NCBI GenBank assembly: GCA_965222015.1
Contig: CBDCTL010000024.1
Coordinates: 434,001 to 498,000, forward strand
Direction of reading: 5' to 3'
Source: JANQPX01 sp965222015
GTDB lineage: Bacteria; Pseudomonadota; Alphaproteobacteria; Geminicoccales; Geminicoccaceae
DNA: 64,000 nt
The translations under genes and the position numbers were made by a program. Of this stretch, positions 25,990-34,763 are shown piece after piece. The notes beneath the pieces were generated by a model that worked only from the letters and a program-made list of their open reading frames with translations, had not been told where the DNA came from and searched no databases. Each line of letters begins with the position of its first letter. Position 1 is the stretch's first letter.

Positions 25990-26433
25990 TCAGTCGATGG
26001 TCGGCGGTATGGCATAGGATCCGATCGCCTGGCACACGGTCTGCGCGCGCCCCTCGGCGGCGATCGCCACTTGACCGACGGCGAGGCGCCGGCCGAGCTT
26101 CATAATGCGGCCTTCGGCCAGCATATCGGCCGGTTCCGGCTTCGAGAGGAAATGAAAATTGAGATCCGTGGTGACCGCAAGTTCGATCCGGCCGAGAAGC
26201 GACATCACGACGCCGTAGAGCGTGACGTCGGCCAGACCCATCAGTGCCGGGCCGCAGATCGTGCCGCCCGGGCGGAGGATCAGATCGTCGCAGGGAAGCC
26301 TGAGTACGACATGACCGGCACTCCAGCTTTCGACCGAAAGGCCGAGCTGGCCGACATAGGGAACGCCATCCCTCGCCAGCTCCAGGAACTCCTCGGGATA
26401 GATCTTGGCGTCTGTCGTCTCGTTGGCATTCAT
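25990..26433 (-). CDS. PaaI-family hotdog thioesterase
   Basis: A 147-residue hotdog-fold protein. GLSVESWSAGHVVLRLPCDD followed by LRPGGTICGPALMGLADVTLYGVVMSLLG matches the acyl-CoA thioesterase helix region, with Asp in LADVTL at the usual catalytic place. It precedes rplM-rpsI on the same strand, as in many Alphaproteobacteria. The natural acyl-CoA substrate is not known from sequence. Confidence 0.85.
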   Translation of the reverse strand: MNANETTDAKIYPEEFLELARDGVPYVGQLGLSVESWSAGHVVLRLPCDDLILRPGGTICGPALMGLADVTLYGVVMSLLGRIELAVTTDLNFHFLSKPEPADMLAEGRIMKLGRRLAVGQVAIAAEGRAQTVCQAIGSYAIPPTID

Positions 26434-26545
26434 CGGGTCGATCCGGCTTTCGTCGATGAGCGAAGCCTGCCCTTTCGGAAGGACAGGGTCAACGCCGCTT
26501 TCGCAGTCGAATGGGGAAGCACGAGGCGGGCAAGCCTCATTGGCC

Positions 26546-26575
26546 TTGACTTTTTATAGGAATATATTCTATATA
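26546..26575 (+). promoter_or_regulatory. Sigma70-like promoter with palindromic operator for the lysis pair
   Basis: TTGACT (26546-26551), an 18-base spacer and TATATA (26570-26575) resemble a strong sigma70 promoter, 45 bases before the endolysin GTG. The spacer contains the perfect palindrome GAATATATTC (26560-26569) abutting the -10 box, a natural place for a repressor. The stretch is very AT-rich compared with the rest of the window. Confidence 0.6.
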
Positions 26576-26619
26576 ACAGTCCTTATCTCCTCTCCCTCCT
26601 TCCAAGCGCGGAGACCCCG

Positions 26620-27171
26620 GTGACCCAAAGCGTGGAGTCCATGATCAGCGACATCATCCGCCGCGAGGGCGGCTTCGTCGACCATCCGGTGGATCGTGGC
26701 GGACCGACCAATTACGGCATCACCCACAGGACGCTGGCCCGCTATCTCGATCGCGAGGTCACCCGCGAGGATGTCCGGCGGATGTCGAAGGAACTGGCCA
26801 TCGAGATCTATCGCCGCGCCTATTATCTGGAGCCGCGCATCGATGCCCTGCCGGCCGGCATACGGCCCCTTCTTTTCGATAGCGCGGTCAATCACGGGCC
26901 AAGGCGCGCGGTCCGCCTGCTGCAGCAGGTGCTGAACGCCGCCGGCTTCGGCCCGCTCGCCGTCGATGGCCTGGCCGGGCCGAAAACGAGGCGGCAGACC
27001 GAAGAGGCGGCACGCAGGATGGGCCCCTGGCTCCTGGCCGCACTCGCCGAGGAGCGGCGGATGTTCTATCGGCTGATCGTCGAGCGCGACCCGACGCAGC
27101 GGGTGTTCCTGAGGGGCTGGATGAAGCGCGTGGCCGAGTTCGATCACCGACTGGAAAGGCAGGCGGCATGA
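26620..27171 (+). CDS. Endolysin, GH108-type N-acetylmuramidase with peptidoglycan-binding tail
   Basis: A 183-residue muramidase of the phage/GTA type. The N-terminal catalytic domain has IIRREGGFVDHPVDRGGPTNYGIT, where Glu16 is the expected catalytic acid, and LLFDSAVNHGPRRAVRLLQQVLN; the C-terminal half has a peptidoglycan-binding-3 pattern (VDGLAGPKTRR). No signal peptide is present, so it needs the adjacent holin to cross the membrane. The start is GTG 26620. It overlaps the holin gene by ATGA. No other phage gene is near. Confidence 0.87.
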   Translation: MTQSVESMISDIIRREGGFVDHPVDRGGPTNYGITHRTLARYLDREVTREDVRRMSKELAIEIYRRAYYLEPRIDALPAGIRPLLFDSAVNHGPRRAVRLLQQVLNAAGFGPLAVDGLAGPKTRRQTEEAARRMGPWLLAALAEERRMFYRLIVERDPTQRVFLRGWMKRVAEFDHRLERQAA

Positions 27172-27776
27172 GTCTCTGGAGCACGGTTACCGGCCTTTTC
27201 CGGCCGGCGAAGGAGCTTGTCGAAGTGTTCAGGCCGAATGCCGAAAAGGAGGCGGCACGCGGCCATCAGGAACGCCTAGAGCTCAGTAAGCAGGACCTGG
27301 CCTCCCTCGAGCAGTTCGCCGCCGAGTTCAAGTCGAGCCGCACCGCGACCGCCTGGGACAGTTTCGTCGACGGCCTGAACCGACTGCCGCGTCCTCTGAT
27401 CACCCTCGGCATTCTCGGCCTCTTCATCCTCGCCCCCGCCGATCCCGTCCGCTTTCTCGAGATCGCGCGCGCCTATCAGATCATGCCGGACGGCTTTTGG
27501 GCCCTGCTCTCGATCATTATCGCCTTCTATTTCGGCGGCCGCATGCAGCTGACCCGGCAGCAGATGAAGATCAAGGGCGGCGCCATCGAAGCCGCCAAGG
27601 AGATCGTCAAGGTCCGAAAGGCGTTTCGCGAGCTTTCGGAGGAAGAGCAGCCGCGCTCCGAGCGGCTCTATCGCGAGGCGGTCGAGGTGATCGAGCCGAC
27701 CGGGCGCAACAACCGGGTCGTCGAGGCATGGCTGCAGCGGCAGAAAAGCCGGCAGCCGGAAACGCTGACGCCGTAG
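27168..27776 (+). CDS. GTA-type 3TM holin-like membrane protein
   Basis: A 202-residue protein. After a charged N-terminal helix (EKEAARGHQERLELSKQDLASLEQFAAEF), it has hydrophobic segments LPRPLITLGILGLFILAPAD and MPDGFWALLSIIIAFYFGGRMQL, fitting the three-helix holin family linked to gene transfer agents. A long charged C-terminal tail follows. Together with the endolysin it makes a two-gene release cassette, as in the Rhodobacter capsulatus GTA system where lysis genes lie apart from the structural cluster. Confidence 0.82.
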   Translation: MSLWSTVTGLFRPAKELVEVFRPNAEKEAARGHQERLELSKQDLASLEQFAAEFKSSRTATAWDSFVDGLNRLPRPLITLGILGLFILAPADPVRFLEIARAYQIMPDGFWALLSIIIAFYFGGRMQLTRQQMKIKGGAIEAAKEIVKVRKAFRELSEEEQPRSERLYREAVEVIEPTGRNNRVVEAWLQRQKSRQPETLTP

Positions 27777-27884
27777 CCCCGTCGGAGCATCGGTGATCTC
27801 GTTCGAGGAAAAGCAGGTTTGCGCCCGGGTGACATCTCCCCCTATATAATGCTTTCAGACGACTGAGGCGCGGGAGAGGGAACC

Positions 27885-28718
27885 ATGGCGGACGCGGTCG
27901 AGATCGACGACATCGAAACACGTTCCAGCGAAGCTGCCGAACCCGTCCTGCTGCGGCATGACGCCCAGGGGATCGCCGGCCTCACCCTCAATCGCCCGGA
28001 CGCCTTCAACGCCCTGAACAAGGAGCTGCTCGCCGCGCTCCAGACGGAATTGGACGCGATCGCGGACGATCCGTCGATCCGGGTGGTGGCGATCACCGGC
28101 GAGGGGCGCGCGTTCTGCGCAGGTCACGATCTGAAGGAAATGTCGGGCGAACGCGAGCGCGAAGCACTGCTCGACCTGTTCGGTCAGTGCAGCCGGGTGA
28201 TGCTCAGCCTGACCCGACTGCCGCAGCCGGTGATCGCGCTCGTCGACGGCATCGCGACCGCCGCCGGATGCCAGCTGGTGGCGGCCTGCGACCTGGCGCT
28301 CGCCAGCACCGAGGCGCGCTTCGCCACATCCGGCGTGAAATACGGCCTCTTCTGCTCGACGCCGATGGTGGCGCTCTCCCGCAACGTCCCGCGCAAGCCC
28401 GCAATGGAAATGCTGCTGACCGGCGATTTTATCGAAGCCGAGGAGGCGCACCGCCTCGGCCTGGTCAACGATGTGGTCAAGCCGGACGAGATGGAGGAGG
28501 CATTCGAGAGCCTGGTCAACCGCCTCCTCGACAAGCCGCGCGACGTTCTGGCACTCGGCAAGCGCGCTTTTTACAAGCAGCTCGAACTGGGTCTCGAAGA
28601 GGCTTATGACTTCACGACCGAGGTGATCGTCGACAACGCGCTCGGCAAGGATTTCGAGGAAGGGCTGCAGGCTTTCATCGACAAGAGGAAGCCGAGCTGG
28701 TCCGGCGCCGACGACTAG
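27885..28718 (+). CDS. Enoyl-CoA hydratase/isomerase family protein
   Basis: A 277-residue crotonase. The N-terminal 25 residues are an acidic extension. The core has LNRPDAFNALNKELLAAL, the oxyanion hole ITGEGRAFCAGHDLKEM, and LVDGIATAAGCQLVAACDLALA, ATSGVKYGLFCSTPMVALSR. The second catalytic glutamate of classical hydratases is not obvious, since FCSTP stands where hydratases carry GxxPxxG, so the activity could be isomerase or hydrolase-like. It precedes the CoA-binding gene and metY, a frequent alphaproteobacterial order. Confidence 0.85.
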   Translation: MADAVEIDDIETRSSEAAEPVLLRHDAQGIAGLTLNRPDAFNALNKELLAALQTELDAIADDPSIRVVAITGEGRAFCAGHDLKEMSGEREREALLDLFGQCSRVMLSLTRLPQPVIALVDGIATAAGCQLVAACDLALASTEARFATSGVKYGLFCSTPMVALSRNVPRKPAMEMLLTGDFIEAEEAHRLGLVNDVVKPDEMEEAFESLVNRLLDKPRDVLALGKRAFYKQLELGLEEAYDFTTEVIVDNALGKDFEEGLQAFIDKRKPSWSGADD

Positions 28719-28737
28719 CCCCTCGCCCGAGGCCGAC

Positions 28738-29268
28738 ATGAGCGAAGCGCTACACTATGACGACCGAACGATCGAGCGCATTCTGCGCGAGATCAGGACA
28801 ATCGCGGCGGTCGGCCTCAGCGCCAACGACATGCGGCCCTCCTATTTTGCAGCCCTCTATCTCAGGAACAAAGGCTACCGGGTCATCCCTGTGAACCCGC
28901 GCTATGCCGGGCAGGAGATCCTCGGCGAGAAGGTGCTGGCTGGTCTCGACGAACTCGAAGCACCGCCGGACATGGTGCAGGTTTTCCGCCGCTCCGAGGA
29001 CGCGCCTGATGTGGTCGAGGACGCGATCCGGGCCGGCGCCAGGGTGGTCTGGATGCAGCTCGGCGTTCGCCATGACGAGGCGGCGAAGCGGGCCGAGGAG
29101 GCCGGCCTCGAGGTGGTCATGGACCGCTGTCCGAAGATCGAATATGGCCGGCTGTTCGGCGAAATCGGGTGGATAGGCGTCAATCGACGCACGATTTCGG
29201 CCAGGAAAGGACAGGCCGTGCAATTGAAGCGCCCGAAGGGCGGTTTGCGGAAGAGGAAGAGCACCTGA
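28738..29268 (+). CDS. CoA-binding domain protein
   Basis: A 176-residue protein of the YccU/CoA-binding Rossmann family: TIAAVGLSANDMRPSYFAALYLRNKGYRVIPVNPRYAGQEILGEKV, then VQVFRRSEDAPDVVEDAIRAGARVVWMQLGV and GLEVVMDRCPKIEYGRL are family motifs. The basic C-terminus (RLKRPKGGLRKRKST type) is an extension. Its stop overlaps the metY start by TGATG, so the two are probably coupled. Confidence 0.88.
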   Translation: MSEALHYDDRTIERILREIRTIAAVGLSANDMRPSYFAALYLRNKGYRVIPVNPRYAGQEILGEKVLAGLDELEAPPDMVQVFRRSEDAPDVVEDAIRAGARVVWMQLGVRHDEAAKRAEEAGLEVVMDRCPKIEYGRLFGEIGWIGVNRRTISARKGQAVQLKRPKGGLRKRKST

Positions 29269-30593
29269 TGAGCGACGACATGCCGGAGAACGGCGACGAC
29301 TACGGATTCGAGACCCTGGCCATCCATGCGGGCGCAGCACCCGACCCGACGACGGGCGCGCGCGCGACGCCGATCTACCAGACCACGTCCTTCGTGTTCG
29401 ACGACGTCGACCATGCCGCCTCGCTCTTCAACCTGCAGCAGTTCGGCAACATCTATTCGCGCCTGACCAACCCGACGGTGTCGGTGCTGGAGGAGCGGGT
29501 CGCGGCGCTCGAAGGGGGGACGGCGGCCTGCGCCACGTCGAGCGGCCACGCGGCGCAGTTCCTCGCCTTCCTCAATCTGATGCGGCCGGGCGACGAGATC
29601 ATCTCGTCGCAGAAGCTCTATGGCGGTTCGATCACCCAGTTCAGCGAGACCTTCCCGCAGTTCGGCTGGAACGTGCTCTTCGCCGACCCGACCGATCCCG
29701 CGAGCTTCGACGCGCTCGTCACCGACAGGACGCGCGCGATCTTCATCGAGAGCGCCTCCAATCCCGACGGCGTGATCGCCGACATCGAGGCGATCGCCGC
29801 GGTCGCGAAAAAGGCCGGCGTACCGCTGATCTGCGACAACACCATGCCCACGCCGTTTCTTTGCCAGCCGCTCAAGCACGGCGCGGACATCGTCATCCAC
29901 TCCATGACCAAATATCTGGGCGGGCATGGCAATTCGATGGGCGGCGTGATCGTCGACGGCGGCTCCTTCGACTGGCATCAAAACGAAAAATTCCCGCTGA
30001 TGACCGAGTCGACCAAGGCCTATCACGGCGTCAAATTCGCGGAAAACTTCGGCGATTTCGCTTTCGCACTTCGCGCCAAGGCGATCGGTCTTCGCGACAT
30101 GGGCCCCTGCCTCTCGCCGTTCAACGCCTTCATGATTCTGACCGGCACCGAGACCCTGGCGCTCCGAATGCAGCGCCATGCCGACAACGCACTGCAGGTG
30201 GCGCGCTTCCTCGAGGGCCATCCTGCGGTCGCCTGGGTGTCCTATCCGGGGCTCTCGTCATCGCCGCATCACGGCCTCGCCAGGCGCCTGATGCCGAGGG
30301 GTACCGGCGCGGTGTTCACCGTCGGCCTGAAGGGCGGCTTCGATGCCGGCGTCCGGCTGGTGGAGTCCTGCGAGCTGCTCTCCCATCTCGCCAATATCGG
30401 CGACACCCGCTCGCTGATCATTCACCCGGCCTCCACCACCCATCGCCAGCTGGACGAGGCGCAGCTGAAGGCGGCAGGCGCCGGGCCGGAGGTGGTGCGC
30501 CTTTCGATCGGCATCGAGACTGCCGACGACATCATCCGAGATCTGGATCAGGCGCTGAAGGCGGCTTCGGGCAGCGGGCAGTCGGCGGCTTGA
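29268..30593 (+). CDS. metY: O-acetylhomoserine sulfhydrylase (aminocarboxypropyltransferase)
   Basis: A 441-residue PLP enzyme making homocysteine from O-acetylhomoserine and sulfide. Motifs: FETLAIHAGAAPDPTTGARA, PIYQTTSFVFDD, YSRLTNPTVSVLEERVAALEGG, SSGHAAQF, IFIESASNPDG, ICDNTMPTPFLCQPLKHGAD and the PLP lysine in HSMTKYLGGHG; later KAIGLRDMGPCLSPFNAFMIL and SLIIHPASTTHRQL. Start ATG 29268 is chosen from the TGATG overlap with the preceding gene. No SAM-II type leader is possible because there is no upstream gap. Confidence 0.93.
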   Translation: MSDDMPENGDDYGFETLAIHAGAAPDPTTGARATPIYQTTSFVFDDVDHAASLFNLQQFGNIYSRLTNPTVSVLEERVAALEGGTAACATSSGHAAQFLAFLNLMRPGDEIISSQKLYGGSITQFSETFPQFGWNVLFADPTDPASFDALVTDRTRAIFIESASNPDGVIADIEAIAAVAKKAGVPLICDNTMPTPFLCQPLKHGADIVIHSMTKYLGGHGNSMGGVIVDGGSFDWHQNEKFPLMTESTKAYHGVKFAENFGDFAFALRAKAIGLRDMGPCLSPFNAFMILTGTETLALRMQRHADNALQVARFLEGHPAVAWVSYPGLSSSPHHGLARRLMPRGTGAVFTVGLKGGFDAGVRLVESCELLSHLANIGDTRSLIIHPASTTHRQLDEAQLKAAGAGPEVVRLSIGIETADDIIRDLDQALKAASGSGQSAA

Positions 30594-30609
30594 CGCGGCG
30601 GCAGGGGCG

Positions 30610-31329
30610 TCAGTAGCTCGCTTCGCGGGTCAGCGGCGATGGCGGGATCTGCTGCGGCGTGACCGGCTGAACCGCTGCCGGCAGCTCCTCCGCGGGCGCA
30701 GGCCTGTCACGACCGAGATGCTCCGCCGCCGCGTTCGCCGCGGTTTCGCTGAGCGCCGGGCCGAGCTTCCGCCCGCGCAGCAGATCGTTCTTGTCCTCGA
30801 CCATGCGCACCAGGGTCAACGCCTGGGTGCAGCTCGCAGGCGGCAGGCGCGGGTCCGGCCACCGATCACCGTTCAGGCAGGATTCCGGCAGAAACACGTC
30901 CTGCACCAGCGTGACCGTGACACCATGCTCGCTGCCGTAGTCGGCACCGGCCCCCTGGCTCTCACGGCCGAGCACGTCCAGCGCCGCGGCCACGGCGTCG
31001 ACCCGGCCATCCTTGCCCTGGCCCTGGGCGTCCAGATAGATGTCGGCCTCGTGGTCGGGATCCGCCTCGTCGAGAAACGCCGCGAGCAGATGGGCCTCGG
31101 CGGAATCGAGGCGCGTCCCGTCGCCGGCGAAGGTGACCTGATGGGTGAGCCGGACCGGCTCGACCAAAAAGCGGTCGTTGCCGGGCGGTGACGGCATCTC
31201 GGCGACGCACCCGGTCAGGACCGCTGCGACGACGGCCGCCGACAGGGCCCGCGTGCGAACCGCAAGGGAGAAGGACGCCTGCCGGCGGCCTCCCGGCAGG
31301 GGAGAGATCGACATCGGAGCGTTCCTCAT
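30610..31329 (-). CDS. cpaD: CpaD-type pilus assembly lipoprotein
   Basis: A 239-residue protein with an N-terminal lipoprotein signal (AAVVAAVLTGCVAE) and the CpaD core: RTHQVTFAGDG-like VRLTHQVTFAGDGTRLDSAE, FLDEADPDHEADIYLDAQG, SCLNGDRWPDPRLPPASCTQALTLVRMVEDKNDLLRGRKLGPA. CpaD works with the secretin CpaC in the tight-adherence (Flp) pilus. It overlaps cpaC by four bases. The other tad genes (cpaB, cpaE, cpaF) are not in the window. Confidence 0.85.
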   Translation of the reverse strand: MRNAPMSISPLPGGRRQASFSLAVRTRALSAAVVAAVLTGCVAEMPSPPGNDRFLVEPVRLTHQVTFAGDGTRLDSAEAHLLAAFLDEADPDHEADIYLDAQGQGKDGRVDAVAAALDVLGRESQGAGADYGSEHGVTVTLVQDVFLPESCLNGDRWPDPRLPPASCTQALTLVRMVEDKNDLLRGRKLGPALSETAANAAAEHLGRDRPAPAEELPAAVQPVTPQQIPPSPLTREASY

Positions 31330-33257
31330 TTGACGATGAAGCCGGCTGGTTTTCTGGTTTTCTTGACCAGCGGGCCAACGCTGTTGTCCAGACGGTCATT
31401 GGGCACGGGGATGTTCGGATTGCTGATCGGCTTGACCAGGTAAGGCGTGATCAGGATGACCAGTTCGGTCTCATAGCGCCGGAAACGCTGCGACCGGAAC
31501 AGCTGGCCCAGCACCGGGACGTCGCCGAGCACCGGGAACTTGTCGGTGTCGGTGGTGAGATCACGCTGGAACAGGCCGGCGACCGCGAAGGTCTGGCCGC
31601 TCGCCAGCTCGATGCTGGTGTCGGCGTAGCGCTTGTTGAAAGCCGGCAGGGCGAAGCCATCCACCACGACTCCGCCGGTCGTGCTGATCGAACTCACTTC
31701 CGGCCGGACCCGAAGGTTGATGCGCTCGCCCGGAAGCAGGGTCGGAATGAAGTCGAGCGAGACGCCGAATTCCTTGTAGTCGAACGTGACATTGTCGCCG
31801 CCGCCGCCCGGCACGGGGATCGGGATCTCGCCGCCGGCGAGGAAGGAGGCGGTTTCGCCATTGACGGCGGTCAGGTTGGGCTCGGCGAGCAGGTTGATGA
31901 TGCCTTCGCGCTGCAGGGCGTCGATGAAGGCGTCGATGCTGACGTCGCCGAATTCGGCATTGCCGAAGATCGAGCCGAAGGCGTCGATTTCGCCGACCGG
32001 ACCCGGGCCCGAAGCGAGGCCGAACAGGAAGTCGCTGGAGTCCACGAGCGCTTCCCAATTGATGCCGAGATTGAAGACGTCGTTGCGGCTGACCTCGGCG
32101 AAGCGAACGCGGATGTTGACCTGCTGCGAACCTGCGATGGTGGTGTTGTTGACCGTCGGCCCCTGCGTCCTGGAAAGCCCTTCGGTGGCCTTGTCGATCT
32201 CAAGCGCTTCGGCGATGTCGACCACGCCGCCGTCGGTCACCAGCGTTCCGGAACGCTGGGTCACCTTCGCCCCGGTCACCGGCGAGACGGATTCCAATGC
32301 TCGCTGCGCGGCCAAGGCGTCCGGCACCACGTTCACGTCGAAAGCGAGGATGGTGTCCCCCCGCTCGTCGAAACCGTAGACATTGGTCTGCCCGAGTGCA
32401 TTGCCGAAGGCGATGATCTTCGTCGGCGAGATCACCTGGACCCGGACCACGTCCTCGTCGCCCACGAAGATGTCGGCCAACGGCTGCCCGATTCGAAGCT
32501 CCCTGCCCTTGCCCGGCGTCAGCTCGAGTCGATAGTCGTACTCGGTGTAAACCTGCTGGACGAGGGCGCTGCCGGTGGGATGCGCCACGGGCAAGGCCGA
32601 GGCTTCCGGCGATCCGGCGACATTGGGCGTGAGCACCGCCGGCTCGACCATGGCCTGTTCGATCATCGCCGGGGCCGGCGGTTTACGAGGGGACGGCAGA
32701 AAGGCGGGCGCCTCGGCGGCGCCCGATGGTCCCTCGGTCGTCGTCGGCTGATCGGCGGCCCGGGACGGCAGAATCCCTTTGGGCTCGGCGACGGTGTTGG
32801 GCGAGAACTGCGCCTGTTGTATGACGGGCCTGGCCTTGGGGCGCGGCGCGTCCGCGGCGAAAGCGGCGTCGACGGCCGAGGCGCCGGCTGCACCGGCCAG
32901 AAGATCCGCTGCGGTCGGCGGCGCCGGACGTATGATGCCGCCGTCCGGGCCCGTCGCCTGCGCGACCACGAGGCCGGGCGTCTTCTGCCGATCACGGGGC
33001 GTGTCGCCGGCCGCCCGCACCGCGGCGTGCCGATCGGTCTCGATCACGATGCGGATCGCGGCCTCTTTGCCCTTCTGTTCCAGCTTCGTCGCCGTTTGCT
33101 CGTCATTCACGCTGCCGCCGACGCCTTTTTCGTCATCCAGCTGCCAGGACTGCGCCCGGACGGCGTCCGCGGACGCCGTCAACATCACGAGTGCCGACGC
33201 AAAAACGGCGCATCGCCGACCGTCGAGCCATCCGAACATGGTGCGTTTCCCACTCAT
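31326..33257 (-). CDS. cpaC: CpaC/RcpA-type outer-membrane secretin of Flp pilus
   Basis: A 643-residue secretin. After a signal peptide (ADAVRAQS near residue 35) comes an unusually long proline/alanine-rich linker to about 190, then the N0-like YRLELTPGKGRELRIGQP and GQTNVYGFDERGDTILAFDVNV, a BON-like segment, VNIRVRFAEVSRNDVFNLGINWE, and the secretin core NLTAVNGETASFLAGGEIPIPV, FGVSLDFIPTLL, LRVRPEVSSIS, PVLGDVPVLGQLFRS and ETELVILITPYLVKP. It forms the outer-membrane pore of the pilus. Both Met1 (33257) and Met7 (33239) are possible starts. Confidence 0.93.
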   Translation of the reverse strand: MSGKRTMFGWLDGRRCAVFASALVMLTASADAVRAQSWQLDDEKGVGGSVNDEQTATKLEQKGKEAAIRIVIETDRHAAVRAAGDTPRDRQKTPGLVVAQATGPDGGIIRPAPPTAADLLAGAAGASAVDAAFAADAPRPKARPVIQQAQFSPNTVAEPKGILPSRAADQPTTTEGPSGAAEAPAFLPSPRKPPAPAMIEQAMVEPAVLTPNVAGSPEASALPVAHPTGSALVQQVYTEYDYRLELTPGKGRELRIGQPLADIFVGDEDVVRVQVISPTKIIAFGNALGQTNVYGFDERGDTILAFDVNVVPDALAAQRALESVSPVTGAKVTQRSGTLVTDGGVVDIAEALEIDKATEGLSRTQGPTVNNTTIAGSQQVNIRVRFAEVSRNDVFNLGINWEALVDSSDFLFGLASGPGPVGEIDAFGSIFGNAEFGDVSIDAFIDALQREGIINLLAEPNLTAVNGETASFLAGGEIPIPVPGGGGDNVTFDYKEFGVSLDFIPTLLPGERINLRVRPEVSSISTTGGVVVDGFALPAFNKRYADTSIELASGQTFAVAGLFQRDLTTDTDKFPVLGDVPVLGQLFRSQRFRRYETELVILITPYLVKPISNPNIPVPNDRLDNSVGPLVKKTRKPAGFIVK

Positions 33258-33753
33258 CGTGACGGTTCACCCTCGTCGCGACCGCCGGGTCGACGGCCTC
33301 GTTCGTGAAGCAACCGGCGACGACCGATCATACCTGGCCGGACAGACCGTTTTCCGGTCATGATCGAACCAGACCGACCTTCAGCCCAAAACGGCTTTGC
33401 CGCTCACCTCCGCCCCGTGATCAAAAGAAAACGATCTTCGACACGGCCGGCATTCCACATCTGAAGTCGACGTAAAATGACCGGACAAGCCGCAAATGAC
33501 AATCGGCCGTTTGGCAGAAAAACCGTAACGTTTGTTCGCCGCATGATTTCATTAGCTCGCCAAACCACTCGATTATTTCTTTCTAGGAGACCTTTTATTA
33601 TTAAAAACAACCCTAAGGCAAAAATTGAACTTCCCTGACCACGCGACCTCGCAGCACCACCGGGGGCAGGAGCTTTTGAAGGGAGAACTGGCGTCCCGCC
33701 GGCATCGGCGCTAAATATCAATCGGATTTTGTGCAAACGCCGCGGAGCCATCC
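33258..33753. other. Divergent intergenic region cpaC / N-formylglutamate amidohydrolase
   Basis: About 500 bases between divergent starts. The middle (33520-33640) is AT-rich compared with its surroundings (ATTAGC, TATTTCTTTCTAGGAG, TTTTATTATTAAAAAC) and probably holds promoters for both sides. I see no small pilin gene and no RNA. Confidence 0.5.
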
Positions 33754-34617
33754 TTGCCGAAACCGTCCGAGCCGGCGCCATTGACCGCCCCCCGTCTCCG
33801 TCTGATCGACGACGGGGCGCCGCTGATCGCGGCCAACGAAAAGCCTGCGGTCGAGGTCGAAGGCGACGCCGGCACTGCCGGTATCCTGCTGATCTGCGAG
33901 CATGCCGGCAACTGCATACCGCGATCACTCGGTGGCCTCGGCCTGGACGAAGACACGCGCCGAAGCCACGCCGCCTGGGATCCGGGCGCCCTGCAGGTGG
34001 CGAAGCGCATGTCGGAAAGGCTCGCAGCACCGCTGGTCTGGCAGCGCTATTCGCGCCTCGTCTACGACTGCAATCGCCCGCCGGAAGCCGAAAGCGCGAT
34101 GCCGGCGAAAAGCGAGATCTACGGGATCCCCGGCAATGCCCGCCTCACCGACGCCGGGCGACAGGCGCGGATCGACGCGATCTATCGGCCGTTCCACGAC
34201 CACGTCGCCGCACTGCTGAACCGGTTCAAGGAATCGGGCCGGCGGCCGGCGATCGTCACCGTGCATTCGTTCACGCCGATTTTTCACGGACGGCGCCGCG
34301 AGGTCGAGCTCGGCTTTCTTCACGACGCCGACGCGCGGCTGGCCGACGCCATGCTCGCCGGTTCGGAACACTGGAGCGAACTCGTGATCCGGCGAAATCA
34401 GCCCTACGGACCGGACGACGGCGTCACCCATACCCTCAGGCGGCACGGGATCGCCCGCGGTCTGCCGAACGTCATGATCGAAATCCGGAACGACCTGATC
34501 GATACGCCGGAGAGGCAGTCGGCCATGGCGGACCGTCTTTCGACGCTGATGCAGGACGCTCTCGATCGCCTGCCCGCGATCGACGATGCAGGCCGCCGGC
34601 CCGCCGCAAACTCGTGA
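33754..34617 (+). CDS. N-formylglutamate amidohydrolase family protein (copy 1)
   Basis: A 287-residue zinc hydrolase of the N-formylglutamate deformylase family. Motifs: LLICEHAGNCIPRSLGGLGL, DPGALQVAKRMSERLAAPLVWQRYSRLVYDCNRPPE (in pieces), IPGNARLTDAGRQARIDAIYRPFHD, VTVHSFTPIFHGRRREVELGFL and MIEIRNDLIDTP. The start is TTG 33754. It is first in a plus-strand series with a DctQMP TRAP transporter and a glutamine-synthetase-like enzyme, suggesting that it hydrolyses an N-acyl amino acid taken up or made in that pathway. The true substrate may not be formylglutamate. Confidence 0.87.
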   Translation: MPKPSEPAPLTAPRLRLIDDGAPLIAANEKPAVEVEGDAGTAGILLICEHAGNCIPRSLGGLGLDEDTRRSHAAWDPGALQVAKRMSERLAAPLVWQRYSRLVYDCNRPPEAESAMPAKSEIYGIPGNARLTDAGRQARIDAIYRPFHDHVAALLNRFKESGRRPAIVTVHSFTPIFHGRRREVELGFLHDADARLADAMLAGSEHWSELVIRRNQPYGPDDGVTHTLRRHGIARGLPNVMIEIRNDLIDTPERQSAMADRLSTLMQDALDRLPAIDDAGRRPAANS

Positions 34618-34763
34618 CTCGCGTCCGCCTTTCAACCTGGAGGAGGTCGGCGGCCGCTTGCTGCGACCACCAATTTCCGACGGCCGGTCGCTTGACTTCG
34701 CAGAATCCGCTCCGAAAACTGGCGCCACAGCCCTGACCAGATCCGTTCCGTGACCGGAGGACC

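Noticed and set aside
26620..27776. Prophage
   Set aside because: Only an endolysin and a holin are present; no integrase, capsid, terminase or tail gene in the window.
28739..29267. SAM-II riboswitch before metY
   Set aside because: The metY start overlaps the preceding gene, leaving no leader, and no matching structure was seen.
31188..33308. 706-codon plus-strand open frame
   Set aside because: Antisense of cpaC and cpaD; no recognisable domain.
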